The notes beneath the pieces were generated by a model, which was not told the origin of the DNA, ran no database searches, and saw nothing but the letters and a program-made list of their open reading frames with translations. A program made the translations under genes and the position numbers. From Nocardioides sp. S-1144 (GTDB lineage Bacteria > Actinomycetota > Actinomycetes > Propionibacteriales > Nocardioidaceae), in the NCBI RefSeq assembly GCF_005954645.2, contig NZ_CP040695.2, forward strand, positions 3,844,001-3,908,000: 64,000 nt of DNA, given 5' to 3'. Below are positions 51,501 to 62,000 of this stretch, in pieces; the first letter of the stretch is position 1, and each line of letters starts with the position of its first letter.

Positions 51501-54500
51501 CACCCGGCCGGGTCACCAAGACCTGGACGCCGCCCCTGACCAGCACCAACGCGACCCAGCCGATCGTGCTCGCCACGGTGCCGGCCGACTCGGTGTACTG
51601 CTCGGTCTCCGCCGGCGTGGTGACCTTCGACCGCGAGGGCACCTGCGAGCTCCAGGCCACGCAGGCCGCCGTGCCCACGAAGTACTCCGCCGCCACCCCG
51701 GTGACGATCCTCGTCACCGTCGACCGGATCCAGGTCACGGTGACGCTGCGCGTCACCCCCGTCAGCCCGGTGGACGGCGAGGTCGTCACCGACCTCGCCG
51801 TCGACGGCGGCCTCGAGGTCCGCGCCGAGGCCTTCGCCCGCGGCGAGGGTGCCGGCGGGAGCAACCTCAAGATCGCCGGCACCGGTGCGATCGGGATCGA
51901 CCGCGGCACCGGCGCGGGCGCCACCACGATCGCGCAGAGCACGAACCCCACCAGCGCCTGGTTCGGCAGCGGCCGGTTCCTCGCCGCCACACCGCGGCGG
52001 GCTGGTGACCACTACCTCTGGCACGAGTTCGTCCCCAGCGACAGCCGGGTCTACGAGGTCGCGCCGTACGCCGCCCCGGCGGCCGGCCAGCCGCAGCCGC
52101 TGCGCCAGGTCGCCCCGACCGCCCACCCGGTCGGGAAGGCACGCCAGACCATCGGCTTCACGCCCCGCACCGGCCCCGACCACGTCGACGGCAGCTGGTT
52201 CCCGGCGCCCACCGGCGGCGGTTCCGGCAACCCGGTCCAGGTGTCGGCGGCCGGAGGCTGCACCAGGCGCGGCACGACTGCCGCGCCCGAGGTCTACCTC
52301 ACCTCGCCGGACACCTGCACCGTGACGTTCCACCAGGACGGCAACGACGACTACCTCGCCGGCGACGCCGAGGTGTCCTTCCAGGTCTACCGGGCCCCGA
52401 CCACCGTGACCCTCTCGGTCAGCGCGGCACCGACGGTCGGGACGCCGGTCACCGTGACCGCCCGGGCGACCGCCTCCTCCCTCGACGGCGCGGCCGTCCC
52501 CGGTGGGTACACGATCACCGTCGAGGGCCAGACCCTGGTCACGACGCCGCGCGCCGACGGCACGGCCACCGTCACCTGGACGCCGACCGCGCGCGGCCCG
52601 GTCGAGGCGACCGCGACGTTCCGGCCCGACGACGACAACGCCTTCGCCGACAGCCCGCCGGCCTCGCTCACCGTGGCCGTGGACGCCGGCACCCAGACCT
52701 TCACCTCGGCGGCTCCGCCCGCCGACCAGCAGTACGTCGGCGACGCGTGGACCCCCGCGCCGGTCGTCACCCACGGCCCGCCCGACGCCGTGGTCGACGT
52801 CGAGGTCACCACGCCCGACGTCTGCCGCTGGGACGGCACGGTCGTGCGCCTCGAGGCCGAGGGCACCTGCTCGGTGACGCTCGGCGTGGCCGAGTCGCCG
52901 CGCGGCTCGACCGCCCCCGACTGGCTCCCGGCGGTGGGGCTGACCCGCACGATCGACGTGCGTCGCAACCCGACCACGGTGGCGCTGCCGGCCGACACCT
53001 CGACCCTCGTCACCCGGCCCGGCCCGTTCCAGGACCCCGCCCTCACGATCCCCGTCACGCTGACCGGCCGCCTCAGCGGCGACGTCCTCGACCCGGCCCT
53101 GCTCTCCGGCACCGTCGTGCTCACCCGCACCCGGGTCTCGACCGACCCCGCCGACCCGCCCGGCCCGGTCCAGCTGGCCCGGGTCGAGGTGGCGGGCGGC
53201 GCGGCCTCGGCCGACGTCTCGTTCACCCGCTTCGGCAGCTACACCGTGACCGCGACGTTCGTGCCGGCCGACCCGACGACCTTCGCCGGCAGCACGACGT
53301 CCTACCAGGTGCTCGTGCGCAAGCACGCCCAGACGATCACCCAGGTCGTGCCGCCGACGCCGGCCAAGGTGCTGACCTCCTGGACCTACCCGTTCGCCGA
53401 GAGCTCGGCCGGGCTGCCCGTCGTCGTCACCCCGACGTCGGCGTCGTGCACCACGGCCGGCGCCGTGGTCACCTACAGCGCCGTCGGCCCCTGCACGATC
53501 ACCTTCTCCCAGCCCGGCGACGACTACTACGCCGCGGCGGCCGCGCTCGGAGCCACGGTCGCCGTCGAGAAGAACGCCACCAGCGTCGCCGTGCGGGTCC
53601 CCGCCGGCGCCACCGTCGGCGCCCCCAGCGACCTGACCGCGACCGTCACCTCGGTGCTCCCGGTGCCGGGCACGGCGCCCGCGGGCGGCACCGTGCAGTT
53701 CACCGCTTCCGGTCAGCCCGTCGGCGACCCGGTGCCCGTGGTCGGCGGCACCGCGACCCTCCCGTGGATCCCCTCCGCGGCGGGCACCACCGCCGTGCGG
53801 GCCGTCTTCGCACCGACCGGGACCTCGGACGCCGTCTACGCCGGCAGCAGCGCGTCCGGCTCCTCCACGGTCGCCCCCGCCCCGGTCACGGTCGTCGTCA
53901 CGATCACCACCGACGCCATCCGGGCCGCGGTGTCGCCCGAGCGGCCCGCGGCGGGCACGGCGACCGGGGACGTGGTGTTCCGCACCGCGGGCGGGCCGGC
54001 CCTCGGCACCGGCACGCTGGTGGCCGGCGTCGCCCGGATCGACAACACGCTCGACCCGACCGCCGACGTCGTCGTCCAGGCCTCCTACGCCGGCGACGGC
54101 ACCCGGGCCGGCCAGGGCGGCTCGCTGCGGCGGGCGCTCCCCACGGTCAGGGCCACCCCCACCGGCGCCTCCGGCTGGCAGCGCACCAACGTGACCATCC
54201 GCTACGAGTGCACGCGGCCGGCCGGCGCCGAGCTCGCGGCCCCGTGCCCGGCACCGCACGTCTTCTCCGCCGACGCGGCCGGGCAGTCGCACACCGAGAC
54301 CGTCCGGGCCACCAACGGCGGCCGGGCCACCGTCACGGTCGGGGGGATCGACATCGACAAGACCGGGCCGGTGCCGGTCATCCAGGGCGTCACCCGCAAC
54401 GCCGACTACCGCGACGTCCCGCCGCGCGGGCGCTGCGTCGCCTCCGACGCCCTCTCCGGCCTCGTCGGGTGCGTGACCAGGACCGTCGTCACCGGCCGCG

Positions 54501-54865
54501 ACACCCGTGAGCTCGTGGCGACCGCCACCGATCGCGCCGGCAACCGGACGGTCGTGACGGTGCCCTACCGCCAGCTCCACGAGTGGGTGGTCGGGGCCCC
54601 GCTGCGCGGCAGCCGGTTCGCGGTCAAGCCCCGCTCGACGGTGCGCATCGCCGCGACCAGCACCCGCCGCAAGCCGCAGCTGATGCTGCCCCGCAAGGGC
54701 GGTGGCTGGACCCCCGGCCCGGTGATGGTCGCGGAGAGCGTGCGCGAGGGACTCTTCCTCTTCACCACCGCCGCCCGGCTCCCCGCCGACGTCGGCGGGC
54801 ACCGCCTCGGCGTCCGGCTCCAGGGCACCAAGCAGGTGCAGGTCATCCGGTTCGTCGCCCGCTGA
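48561..54865 (+). CDS. Giant secreted Ig-like repeat protein, signal peptide out of frame at a C9 tract
   Basis: About 2,100 residues if the frame is restored. The GTG at 48561 overlaps the rod C stop and encodes an export signal (LVSTALTGALVGALVATAGA). At C9 (48694-48702) the frame must shift by -1 to read QTPVLTDPTTTPLLV and the rest to 54865. The mature part alternates about ten Cys-paired modules (e.g. TAGSCALEASHPGTALYAAA) with about eight Big_3_5-like modules (e.g. VFGGTVTVTATVRDRASGAL), often joined by VGKA. A C-terminal unit (SGWQRTNVTIRYECTRPAGA and VATATDRAGNRTVVTV) follows. There is no anchor or sortase motif. Taken literally the gene is off: the signal frame stops by 49070. It is probably a cell-surface or matrix rod acting with rods A-C. 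Confidence 0.72.
48694..48702 (+). repeat. Poly-C tract (C9) at the frame break of the secreted Ig protein
   Basis: Nine C follow GCGG at the end of the Ala-rich signal region. C10 (or C7) would join signal peptide and mature protein; C9 does not. This may be phase variation, transcriptional or ribosomal slippage, or an assembly error. Confidence 0.9.
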
Positions 54866-54970
54866 GCGCCCTCGGGCCCGCCCCGTGCGGCGTGAGGTCC
54901 GTCACCGGGCCACGCTCCGCGGCGCCCGGAGTTTGACGGGCGGGCGAAAGGGAAATGAACGCAGGACGTC

Positions 54971-56971
54971 GTGTCTCCTACGATGGGCGTCCAGCCGGCC
55001 GCACCCTCGCGGCTCACCACGTCGCCGCGGAAGCAGGTCACCTTGTCGGAGCAGCTCGTCGACGAGCCGGTCGGGACGACCGACGGCTCCGACGCGCCTC
55101 CGGCCTACAACCCGTGGCAGTCGGTGCTCTGGGCCCTGCGGGTCTCCTGGCTCGGCGCGATGGCGTGCGCCCTGGTGCTGGAGCTCTCGGGGCTGGTCGG
55201 CGAGGAGTCCTACTGGTGGCACTCGACGTTCGTCGACGGCCTCAGCTACGTGCTCGACAGCGTCGTCATCTGGGTCATCCTGGTGGCCGTCATCGGCCTC
55301 ACCAACCGGGTCATCCTCTCCCTCGGGATCGTCGCGGCGGGCACCATCACGCTCGCCGCCGCCAACAGGGTCAAGCTCGGGCTCCGCTCGGAGCCGGTCT
55401 ACCCGAGCGACGTCGACTTCCTGCGGGAGCCCAGCTTCCTGCTGACCCAGGTCTCGGTCGGCACCCTCGTGGTCGCGGGCATCGGGCTGGTCGTCCTGGT
55501 CGCCGTCGCCTGGCTCGTGGGGCGGCGCTTCGAGCCCCGGATGCCGCGGATCTGGCCGCCGCACCTCTCGGTGCGCCGGCAGCTTGTCGCGGTCGGGGTG
55601 CGCGCGGTCCTGGTGACCCTCGCGATCGGCACGATCCAGAACACCGCCAACTTCAACGACCCCGGCAACCCGCTGCGCGGGCTCTACGAGGTCGGCGACC
55701 ACGAGTGGAAGTACTGGAACCAGCGCAACAACTACCTCGCCAACGGCTTCGTCGGCGGCTTCCTCTCCAACATGCCGACCGTGGCGATGAAGACCCCGGA
55801 GACCTACTCCGAGGAGACCATGGACGCCCTCGCGACGCGCTACGAGCGCGCCGCGGCCCGGATCAACCGCAAGCGCACCGGGACCCTCGACGACGCCAAC
55901 GTCGTGGTGGTGCTCAGCGAGTCGTTCACCGACCCGACCCAGCTCGAGGGCTTCGAGCTCGCCCGCGACCCGATCCCGAAGATCCGCAAGGTCATGCGCG
56001 AGGGCAGCTCCGGCACGATGATGGCCCAGCTCCTCGGGGGCGGCACGGCCAACATGGAGTTCGAGACCCTGACCGGCGAGTCGATCGGCCTCTTCGAGCC
56101 GCAGCTCAGCACGCCGTACCAGATGCTCGTCTCCGACTACGACCAGTACCCCTCGGCGGTGGGCTGGCTCGGGGCCAACGGCCACAAGCCGATCGCGGTG
56201 CACCCCTACCTCACGTCGTTCTACAAGCGCGACAAGGTCTACGAGACCCTCGGCTTCGACGAGTTCATCCACGACACGACGATGACCGAGACCGAGAGGA
56301 TCGACGACAACGAGTTCATCTCCGACAAGTCGGCCTTCGACGAGGTCGCCCGGCAGATCGACGACGCCGACGAGCCGCTGATGGTCAACCTCGTCACGAT
56401 GCAGAACCACATCCCGGTCGACGGCAACTACGACGACCCGATCCCGGTCACCGGCGTCGAGGGCGACCAGGCCGACCGGATCTCCAACTACGCCCGCGGC
56501 CTGAGCCACACCGACGACGCGGTGGCCGACTTCCTCACCCGGATGAAGCGGTCCAAGGAGCGCACCGTCGTGGTGTTCTACGGCGACCACCAGCCCGGCA
56601 TCTACGACTCCTCGATCGCCGACCAGAACCCCGGCCTGGCGCTCTACACGACGCCGTTCTTCCTCTGGGACAGCGCCGGGACGCCGAAGCAGCAGCTCCC
56701 GCAGAGCAGCCCCACGCAGTTCCTGCCGATGCTCTACGACATGGTCGGCGCGCCGGTGCCGCCCTACTACGTGCTGCTGAACCGGCTCCGCACCTACGTC
56801 AGCGCGCTGGAGCAGGGCCGGATGCTCTCCCCCGAGGGCCAGGAGATCACCGAGGACGACCTGCCGCCCCGGGGGAGGCGTCTGCTCGAGGACGTGCGGC
56901 TCGTGCAGTACGACTTCTCGATCGGCGACCGCTACTCCGTCGAGCGGATGTGGCCCGGCTCGATGCGCTGA
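54971..56971 (+). CDS. LTA synthase-like membrane sulfatase-fold phosphotransferase
   Basis: 666 residues. Five membrane helices lie in the first ~230 residues (e.g. SVVIWVILVAVIGLTNRVIL, VGTLVVAGIGLVVLVAVAWL). An extracellular sulfatase-fold domain follows: VVVLSESFTDPTQL (metal Glu), GGGTANMEFETLTG (Thr nucleophile), AVHPYLTSFYKRD, MVNLVTMQNHIPVDG and VVFYGDHQPG. This is the LtaS plan. The family transfers glycerol-phosphate to anchors or modifies wall polymers at the outer membrane face; the donor here is unknown. GTG 54971 has AGGA at good spacing; ATG 54983 is the alternative. It stands apart from its neighbours. Confidence 0.87.
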   Translation: MSPTMGVQPAAPSRLTTSPRKQVTLSEQLVDEPVGTTDGSDAPPAYNPWQSVLWALRVSWLGAMACALVLELSGLVGEESYWWHSTFVDGLSYVLDSVVIWVILVAVIGLTNRVILSLGIVAAGTITLAAANRVKLGLRSEPVYPSDVDFLREPSFLLTQVSVGTLVVAGIGLVVLVAVAWLVGRRFEPRMPRIWPPHLSVRRQLVAVGVRAVLVTLAIGTIQNTANFNDPGNPLRGLYEVGDHEWKYWNQRNNYLANGFVGGFLSNMPTVAMKTPETYSEETMDALATRYERAAARINRKRTGTLDDANVVVVLSESFTDPTQLEGFELARDPIPKIRKVMREGSSGTMMAQLLGGGTANMEFETLTGESIGLFEPQLSTPYQMLVSDYDQYPSAVGWLGANGHKPIAVHPYLTSFYKRDKVYETLGFDEFIHDTTMTETERIDDNEFISDKSAFDEVARQIDDADEPLMVNLVTMQNHIPVDGNYDDPIPVTGVEGDQADRISNYARGLSHTDDAVADFLTRMKRSKERTVVVFYGDHQPGIYDSSIADQNPGLALYTTPFFLWDSAGTPKQQLPQSSPTQFLPMLYDMVGAPVPPYYVLLNRLRTYVSALEQGRMLSPEGQEITEDDLPPRGRRLLEDVRLVQYDFSIGDRYSVERMWPGSMR

Positions 56972-56994
56972 CCGGCGCGCCGACCCGTCCTCCC

Positions 56995-57000
56995 TAGGCT
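56995..57000 (+). promoter_or_regulatory. Candidate leaderless -10 box
   Basis: TAGGCT is followed by six bases and the GTG at 57007, the same geometry as at 4930, 15668 and 34185. Confidence 0.35.
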
Positions 57001-57006
57001 CGTGGG

Positions 57007-58308
57007 GTGCCCGCCTCCCTCCCGGCCTTCCGCACCGCCGCCCGCCTGCGTCCCGTGGACGTCGTCCAGCCCGGCAGCCGCGTCGGGCCCGCGCCCTTCG
57101 TCGCCGCCGAGCGCGACCTGGCCGCCGGTCGCCCGGCGCCCGCCGACGTCGTCCTGCGCTCGGGGCGCACGACCTTCCGCGCGACGTGGGACGGCGCCGT
57201 CGTCGCCCTGGAGGTCGGCGACGCGACCGGCGGGGTCAGCCGCCACGTCAGCCGCCGGCACGGGCACGGCGTCTCACCGACCACCCTGGCCCTGGCCCTG
57301 ACCGGTCCGTACCTGGCGGCGTTCGTGCGCGAGGCCGGCACGTGGGTGGCCCGCGCGGTGGTCGACCTGACGCTGCTGCCGGGCGCGCCCGACGTCCACG
57401 ACGAGGACTGGCTGGCCGGGCTGAGCGCCGAGGGCGAGCGCACCGGCACCTTCGGCCAGCTCGGGTTCCGCGACGTCCGCACGGTCACCCACGCCGACGG
57501 GACCGCCCACCTCGACGGCGACCGGGTGCTGCTCACCGCGACCAGCGCCGGGCCGGGCGGCTTCCGGACCGGCCACACCTCGGTCTGGGCGCTGGACCCG
57601 CTGCGGCTCGAGGTGGAGCACCGCGCCGACCTGTTCTTCCGACGGCCGGAGCGGCCCGGCACGTTCGGCGACCACGCCACCCACCTGGTGCGCGACGGCG
57701 ACCGGTGGCTGGTCGCGACCAGCACGTGGGGCGACTTCGACAAGCGCACGAACCCGCGGGTGACCACCACCCTGGCGACCGAGACGGCCGACGTCGACCT
57801 GCTGCACGGCCACCACGTGCTCGACACCGTCCCGCTCGACCTCCCGGTCGAGGGCCTCGACTCGGTGGGCCGCTGGGACCCGCACCTGGTGCGCGCCGAC
57901 GGCGGCTGGCTGGCGACCTACGTGAGCGCGCGGCGCTTCTTCTCCTTCCACCCGGTGCTGGCCCAGGGTCGCGACCTCGACCGGCTGCGGCTGCGCGCCG
58001 CGGCCACCGACCGCACCGCCACCGAGGGACCGACGCTGACCCGCCTCGGCGAGGAGTGGGCGGTGCTGGCCTCCGACGGCCGCGACAACCCCCGGGGACG
58101 GCGCGCGGCCTACCCGGTCTACGACCTCGACCTGCGCCAGCGGGGCACGCTCGACGCCGACTACCCCACGAACATCCCGTGGCCGACCCTGGTGCCGAGG
58201 CCGGGCGGCCCCGCCGTGGTGGGCTTCGACGGCACCCCGGCCGGTGGACCGCTGCTCGACTACGGCACCCACGGGGACCTGGTGGTGCAGCTGCCCGTCG
58301 TCCCGTAG
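57007..58308 (+). CDS. Hypothetical protein, probable beta-propeller/glycosidase-like fold
   Basis: 433 residues, GTG start, no signal peptide or membrane helix, so cytosolic. Repeating strands such as GHTSVWALDPLRLEVEHRAD, HLVRDGDRWLVATSTWGDFD, WDPHLVRADGGWLATYVSAR and EGPTLTRLGEEWAVLASDGR look like blades of a five-bladed propeller of the GH43/62 kind. I cannot point to the three acidic catalytic residues. I do not recognise the family. It is followed closely by a tiny membrane protein gene. Confidence 0.65.
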   Translation: MPASLPAFRTAARLRPVDVVQPGSRVGPAPFVAAERDLAAGRPAPADVVLRSGRTTFRATWDGAVVALEVGDATGGVSRHVSRRHGHGVSPTTLALALTGPYLAAFVREAGTWVARAVVDLTLLPGAPDVHDEDWLAGLSAEGERTGTFGQLGFRDVRTVTHADGTAHLDGDRVLLTATSAGPGGFRTGHTSVWALDPLRLEVEHRADLFFRRPERPGTFGDHATHLVRDGDRWLVATSTWGDFDKRTNPRVTTTLATETADVDLLHGHHVLDTVPLDLPVEGLDSVGRWDPHLVRADGGWLATYVSARRFFSFHPVLAQGRDLDRLRLRAAATDRTATEGPTLTRLGEEWAVLASDGRDNPRGRRAAYPVYDLDLRQRGTLDADYPTNIPWPTLVPRPGGPAVVGFDGTPAGGPLLDYGTHGDLVVQLPVVP

Positions 58309-58354
58309 TATCCCTAGTAGATCACTAGCCATTGACGGTCACGGGAGCCCAGCG

Positions 58355-58516
58355 ATGAGCGCACTGCACCACGACACGAGCCACCACGAGCACCACGCGG
58401 GCGCGCCCCGCCGGCGGGCCGACCTCGACCACGACCGGGTCGCGATCCTCGCCATGATGGCGATCCTGGCCCTCACCGTCGCGTGCTTCCTGGCCCAGGG
58501 CCTGCTCGCCCGCTGA
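58355..58516 (+). CDS. Small His-rich single-helix membrane protein
   Basis: 53 residues: a His-rich start (MSALHHDTSHHEHHAG), an Arg/Asp middle and one membrane helix (VAILAMMAILALTVACFLAQ) near the C-terminus. GGGAG lies before ATG 58355. The His cluster could bind a metal. Function unknown; the spacing and codon use support a real gene. Confidence 0.6.
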   Translation: MSALHHDTSHHEHHAGAPRRRADLDHDRVAILAMMAILALTVACFLAQGLLAR

Positions 58517-58660
58517 GGGTGCCGCCGGCGGCGCCGCGGCCCGCGGTTGCGGCCCTGGTGGCCCGGTGACCACCCGGACTGCGCTACGGTCGGCTGCTGC
58601 GTGACCTCACTTCCCTGGGGTCCGCACCCCTGACCACCACCGAGAGGACGAGTAACTCCC

Positions 58661-58939
58661 ATGAACCGCACCGAGCTTCGTGAGGCCATCGCGACCGAGA
58701 CCGGCCTCAGCGGCGCCCAGGCCGACCAGGCCCTCACCGCCGTGCTGGACGCCATCACCGGCGCCCTGGCAAAGGGCGACAAGGTCACCCTGCCCGGCTT
58801 CGGCACCTTCGAGACCCGCGAGCGCTCCGCCCGCCAGGGCCGCAACCCGCAGACCGGCGAGGCCATCGACATCGCCGCGAGCACCGCTCCCGCCTTCAAG
58901 GCCGGGTCCGCGCTGAAGAAGGCTGTCTCCGGCAGCTGA
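58661..58939 (+). CDS. hup: HU family nucleoid DNA-binding protein
   Basis: 92 residues. MNRTELREAIATETGLSGAQ, DKVTLPGFGTFETRERSARQ and GRNPQTGEAIDIAAS are the HU/IHF family signature including the arm. This is the short HU without the Lys/Ala-rich tail that many actinobacterial HUs carry. GAGAGGACGAG precedes ATG 58661, with TACGGT upstream (58581-58586) as a possible -10. A strong hairpin follows the gene, so it is probably a single transcript. Confidence 0.95.
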   Translation: MNRTELREAIATETGLSGAQADQALTAVLDAITGALAKGDKVTLPGFGTFETRERSARQGRNPQTGEAIDIAASTAPAFKAGSALKKAVSGS

Positions 58940-58961
58940 ACCACGCACCACGCACCACGTC

Positions 58962-58992
58962 GAAGCCGGTCCCGCCACGCGGGGCCGGCTTC
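58962..58992 (+). terminator. Hairpin terminator after hup
   Basis: GAAGCCGG...CCGGCTTC with CCCGC/GCGGG inside gives about a 14-bp stem with a 3-base loop, 22 bases after the hup stop. No T run follows. Confidence 0.75.
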
Positions 58993-59044
58993 CGTCGTCC
59001 TCGACTCCTCCCCCAGGATCGAGACACGGCGGCCCGGAGCAGCG

Positions 59045-62000
59045 ATGATGTCCTGGATGGACGGGATGCGGCTCGGGCCGGACGACGCGCTGCTCCGCAG
59101 CATGGTCGACGCGACTCCCGACAGCCTGTGGCTGCTCGGCACCGACGGGGTGACCCGCTACGCCAACCAGCGCCTCGCCGACCTCGTCGGGTACCCCCTC
59201 GACGAGCTGCTCGCGCTCTCCCCCCTCGACCTCGTCGATGCCCAGGGCCGTGAGGACCTCGAGCGCCACCTGGAGCAGATGCGCGCGGGCCACCCCGGCG
59301 GCGAGAACGAGGAGGTCCGGCTGACCCGGCGCGACGGCAGCTCGGTCTGGACCCTCGTCAGCTGGGCCCCGGTGCCCGGCGCCCCCGGCACCTACCTGCA
59401 CCGGCTCACCGAGTACACCGAGCGGCGCCGGCTCCTCGAGGAGCTGCGGCTGCGCGAGGAGCAGCTCTCCACCGCCGGCCGGATGGCCCGCCTCGGCGGC
59501 TGGACGTGGGACCTGCGGCGCAACCACGTCACCTGGTCCGACGAGCTCTTCGAGATCCTCGCCGTCGACCCGGACTCCTTCGGCGGGAGCTGGGAGGCCG
59601 GGTTGTCGGCGTTCCACCCGGAGGACGCCGAGCACGGCCGCACCGTCATCCTCGAGGCGCTCGAGCACGGCGACGACTTCTCCTGGGAGGGCCGGGTCAC
59701 CACCCCCGACGGCGCGGTGCACTGGATCCGCAACTTCGGCGTGCTCGAGCGCGACGAGGCCGGCGCCGTGGTCCGCGCCACCGGGACCAGCCAGGACATC
59801 ACCGACCTCCAGGCCGCCGACCACGCCGCCGGCGAGGCCACCCGCCGGGTCGAGATGCTGCAGCGGCTCGCGGCCGCCGCCAACCGGTCCGCGACGGTGG
59901 CCGAGGCGCTCACCGAGTCCGACCGCGTGCTCCGCGGCGTGAGCCGGTGGCGCGCGATCGGGTACTTCGCGACCGGTCCCGACGCGACGCTCGTCGAGGG
60001 CCGGCTGGCACACCCGGGCGGGCCCGACCTCCCGCCCGCCGACGTGGAGCTGGCCGAGGTCGCGCGCCGCAGCCGTCGCCTCGAGATGGCACCGCTGCCC
60101 GACCGCCCCGGCACGGGCATCCTGTCGGTGCCGGTCGTCACCGACGACGAGGTCGTCTACGTCTACCAGCTCCTCGCCGACACCGAGACGCCGAGCGCGG
60201 CCACCCTGTCCCTGGTCGCCCAGAGCAGCGACCAGCTCGCCTGGGTCGCCGAGCGCGAGCGAGCCGCGGCCCGGCTCGCCCAGGCCCACGACGACGCGAT
60301 GACCGCCTCCCGCATGAAGTCGGAGTTCCTGGCCATGATGAGCCACGAGATCCGCACGCCGATGAACGGCGTCATCGGGCTCAACGACCTCCTCCTCGGC
60401 ACCGCCCTCGACGACCAGCAGCTGCGCTACGCCCAGGGCGTCCGCAGCGCGGGCCTCACGCTGCTGGCGCTGATCGACGACGTCCTGGACCTGTCGAAGG
60501 TCGAGTCCGGCAAGCTCGAGCTCGAGGTCACCGAGTTCGACCTGCGCGCCCTGGTCGACGAGACCGTCGGCCTGCTCGCCGCGCCGGCGCGGGTCAAGGG
60601 GCTCGACCTGGTCGCGGGCTACGGGCCCGGGGTGCCCCGCACCGTGCTGGGCGACCCGGTGCGCCTCGGCCAGGTGATCGCGAACCTCGGCTCGAACGCG
60701 GTGAAGTTCACCGACGCCGGCACCGTCGTCATCGAGGTGACCTGTCCCGACCCCGACGAGCACGACGGCCACGTCGTCCTGCAGGTGGAGGTGCGCGACA
60801 CCGGGGTCGGCATCGCGCCGGCCGACGTCGACGGGCTCTTCGACGCCTTCACCCAGGCCGACCTGTCGACCACCCGCAAGCACGGCGGCACGGGGCTCGG
60901 GCTGACGATCTCGCGCCGGCTGGTCACGACCATGCAGGGCGAGATCGGCGTCCGGAGCACGCCGGGCGAGGGCAGCGTGTTCTGGTTCACCGCCCGCCTC
61001 CGGGCGGCTCCGCCGGGGGCCGACACCGCGCTGCCGCCGCTCCAGCCGCTGCACGGGCTGCGGGTCCTCGTCGTCGACGACAACCCGACCGCGGCGGCGT
61101 TCCTCGCCCGCCAGCTCAGCGAGTGGGGCCTGTCCCCCGTCGTCGTCGGCTCGAGCACCGACGCGATCGCGACGCTCGCCGCGGCGGCGGCCGACCGCAC
61201 GCCGTTCGACCTCGCCGTGGTCGAGCTCGACCTGCCGGGCACCGACGGGCTGGCGCTCGGGCACCGGATCAGCCTCGACCCCGGCCTCCCCGACGTCGCC
61301 CTCGTCCTGGTCGCCGCCGACGGCGGCGTCGACCCCGCGACGGCACGCGAGGCCGGCTTCCGCACGGTGACGGCCAAGCCCGTGCGCGTGGCCGCGCTGC
61401 ACGAGGACCTGCTCGACACCGTCACCGACACCGTCGCGGCCACCGTCACCGCCAGCGTCGCCGTCACAGGAGACGACGCCGGGGGCGCGCCGGCCCGCAC
61501 CCGCCGGCAGCGGCCGGCGCGCGCCGTCCGGCCCGGGGGGACCGGCCTCGACCTGCACGTGCTGGTGGTCGAGGACAACGCCGTCAACCAGCTCGTCGCG
61601 ATCGGCGTCCTGGAGAACCTCGGGTGCACGGTCGTCGCGGTCGAGAACGGCGAGGAGGCGGTCATCGCGCTGCGTCCGGGGCACGCCTTCGACGTCGTCC
61701 TGATGGACTGCCGGATGCCGCGCCTCGACGGCTTCGGCGCCACCCGGGCCGTCCGCGCCGTGGAGACCGGCCACCGCGTGCCGATCATCGCGATGACCGC
61801 CTCGGCCCTGCCCGGTGAGCGCGACCGCTGCCTGGACGCCGGGATGGACGACTTCCTGACCAAGCCGGTCGACCCGGTCCGGCTCGCCGTCGCCCTGGCC
61901 CGGGCGGTGGGGACGCGCACCGACGCCGGCCACCCGGAGACACCCGTCCCCGCCGCCGGGCCGCCCGCCTCGGCGGACCACGACGTCCTGGACGTGGAGC

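Noticed and set aside
42337..54865. Sortase-anchored surface proteins
   Set aside because: No LPxTG-like motif with hydrophobic and basic tail at any of the C-termini.
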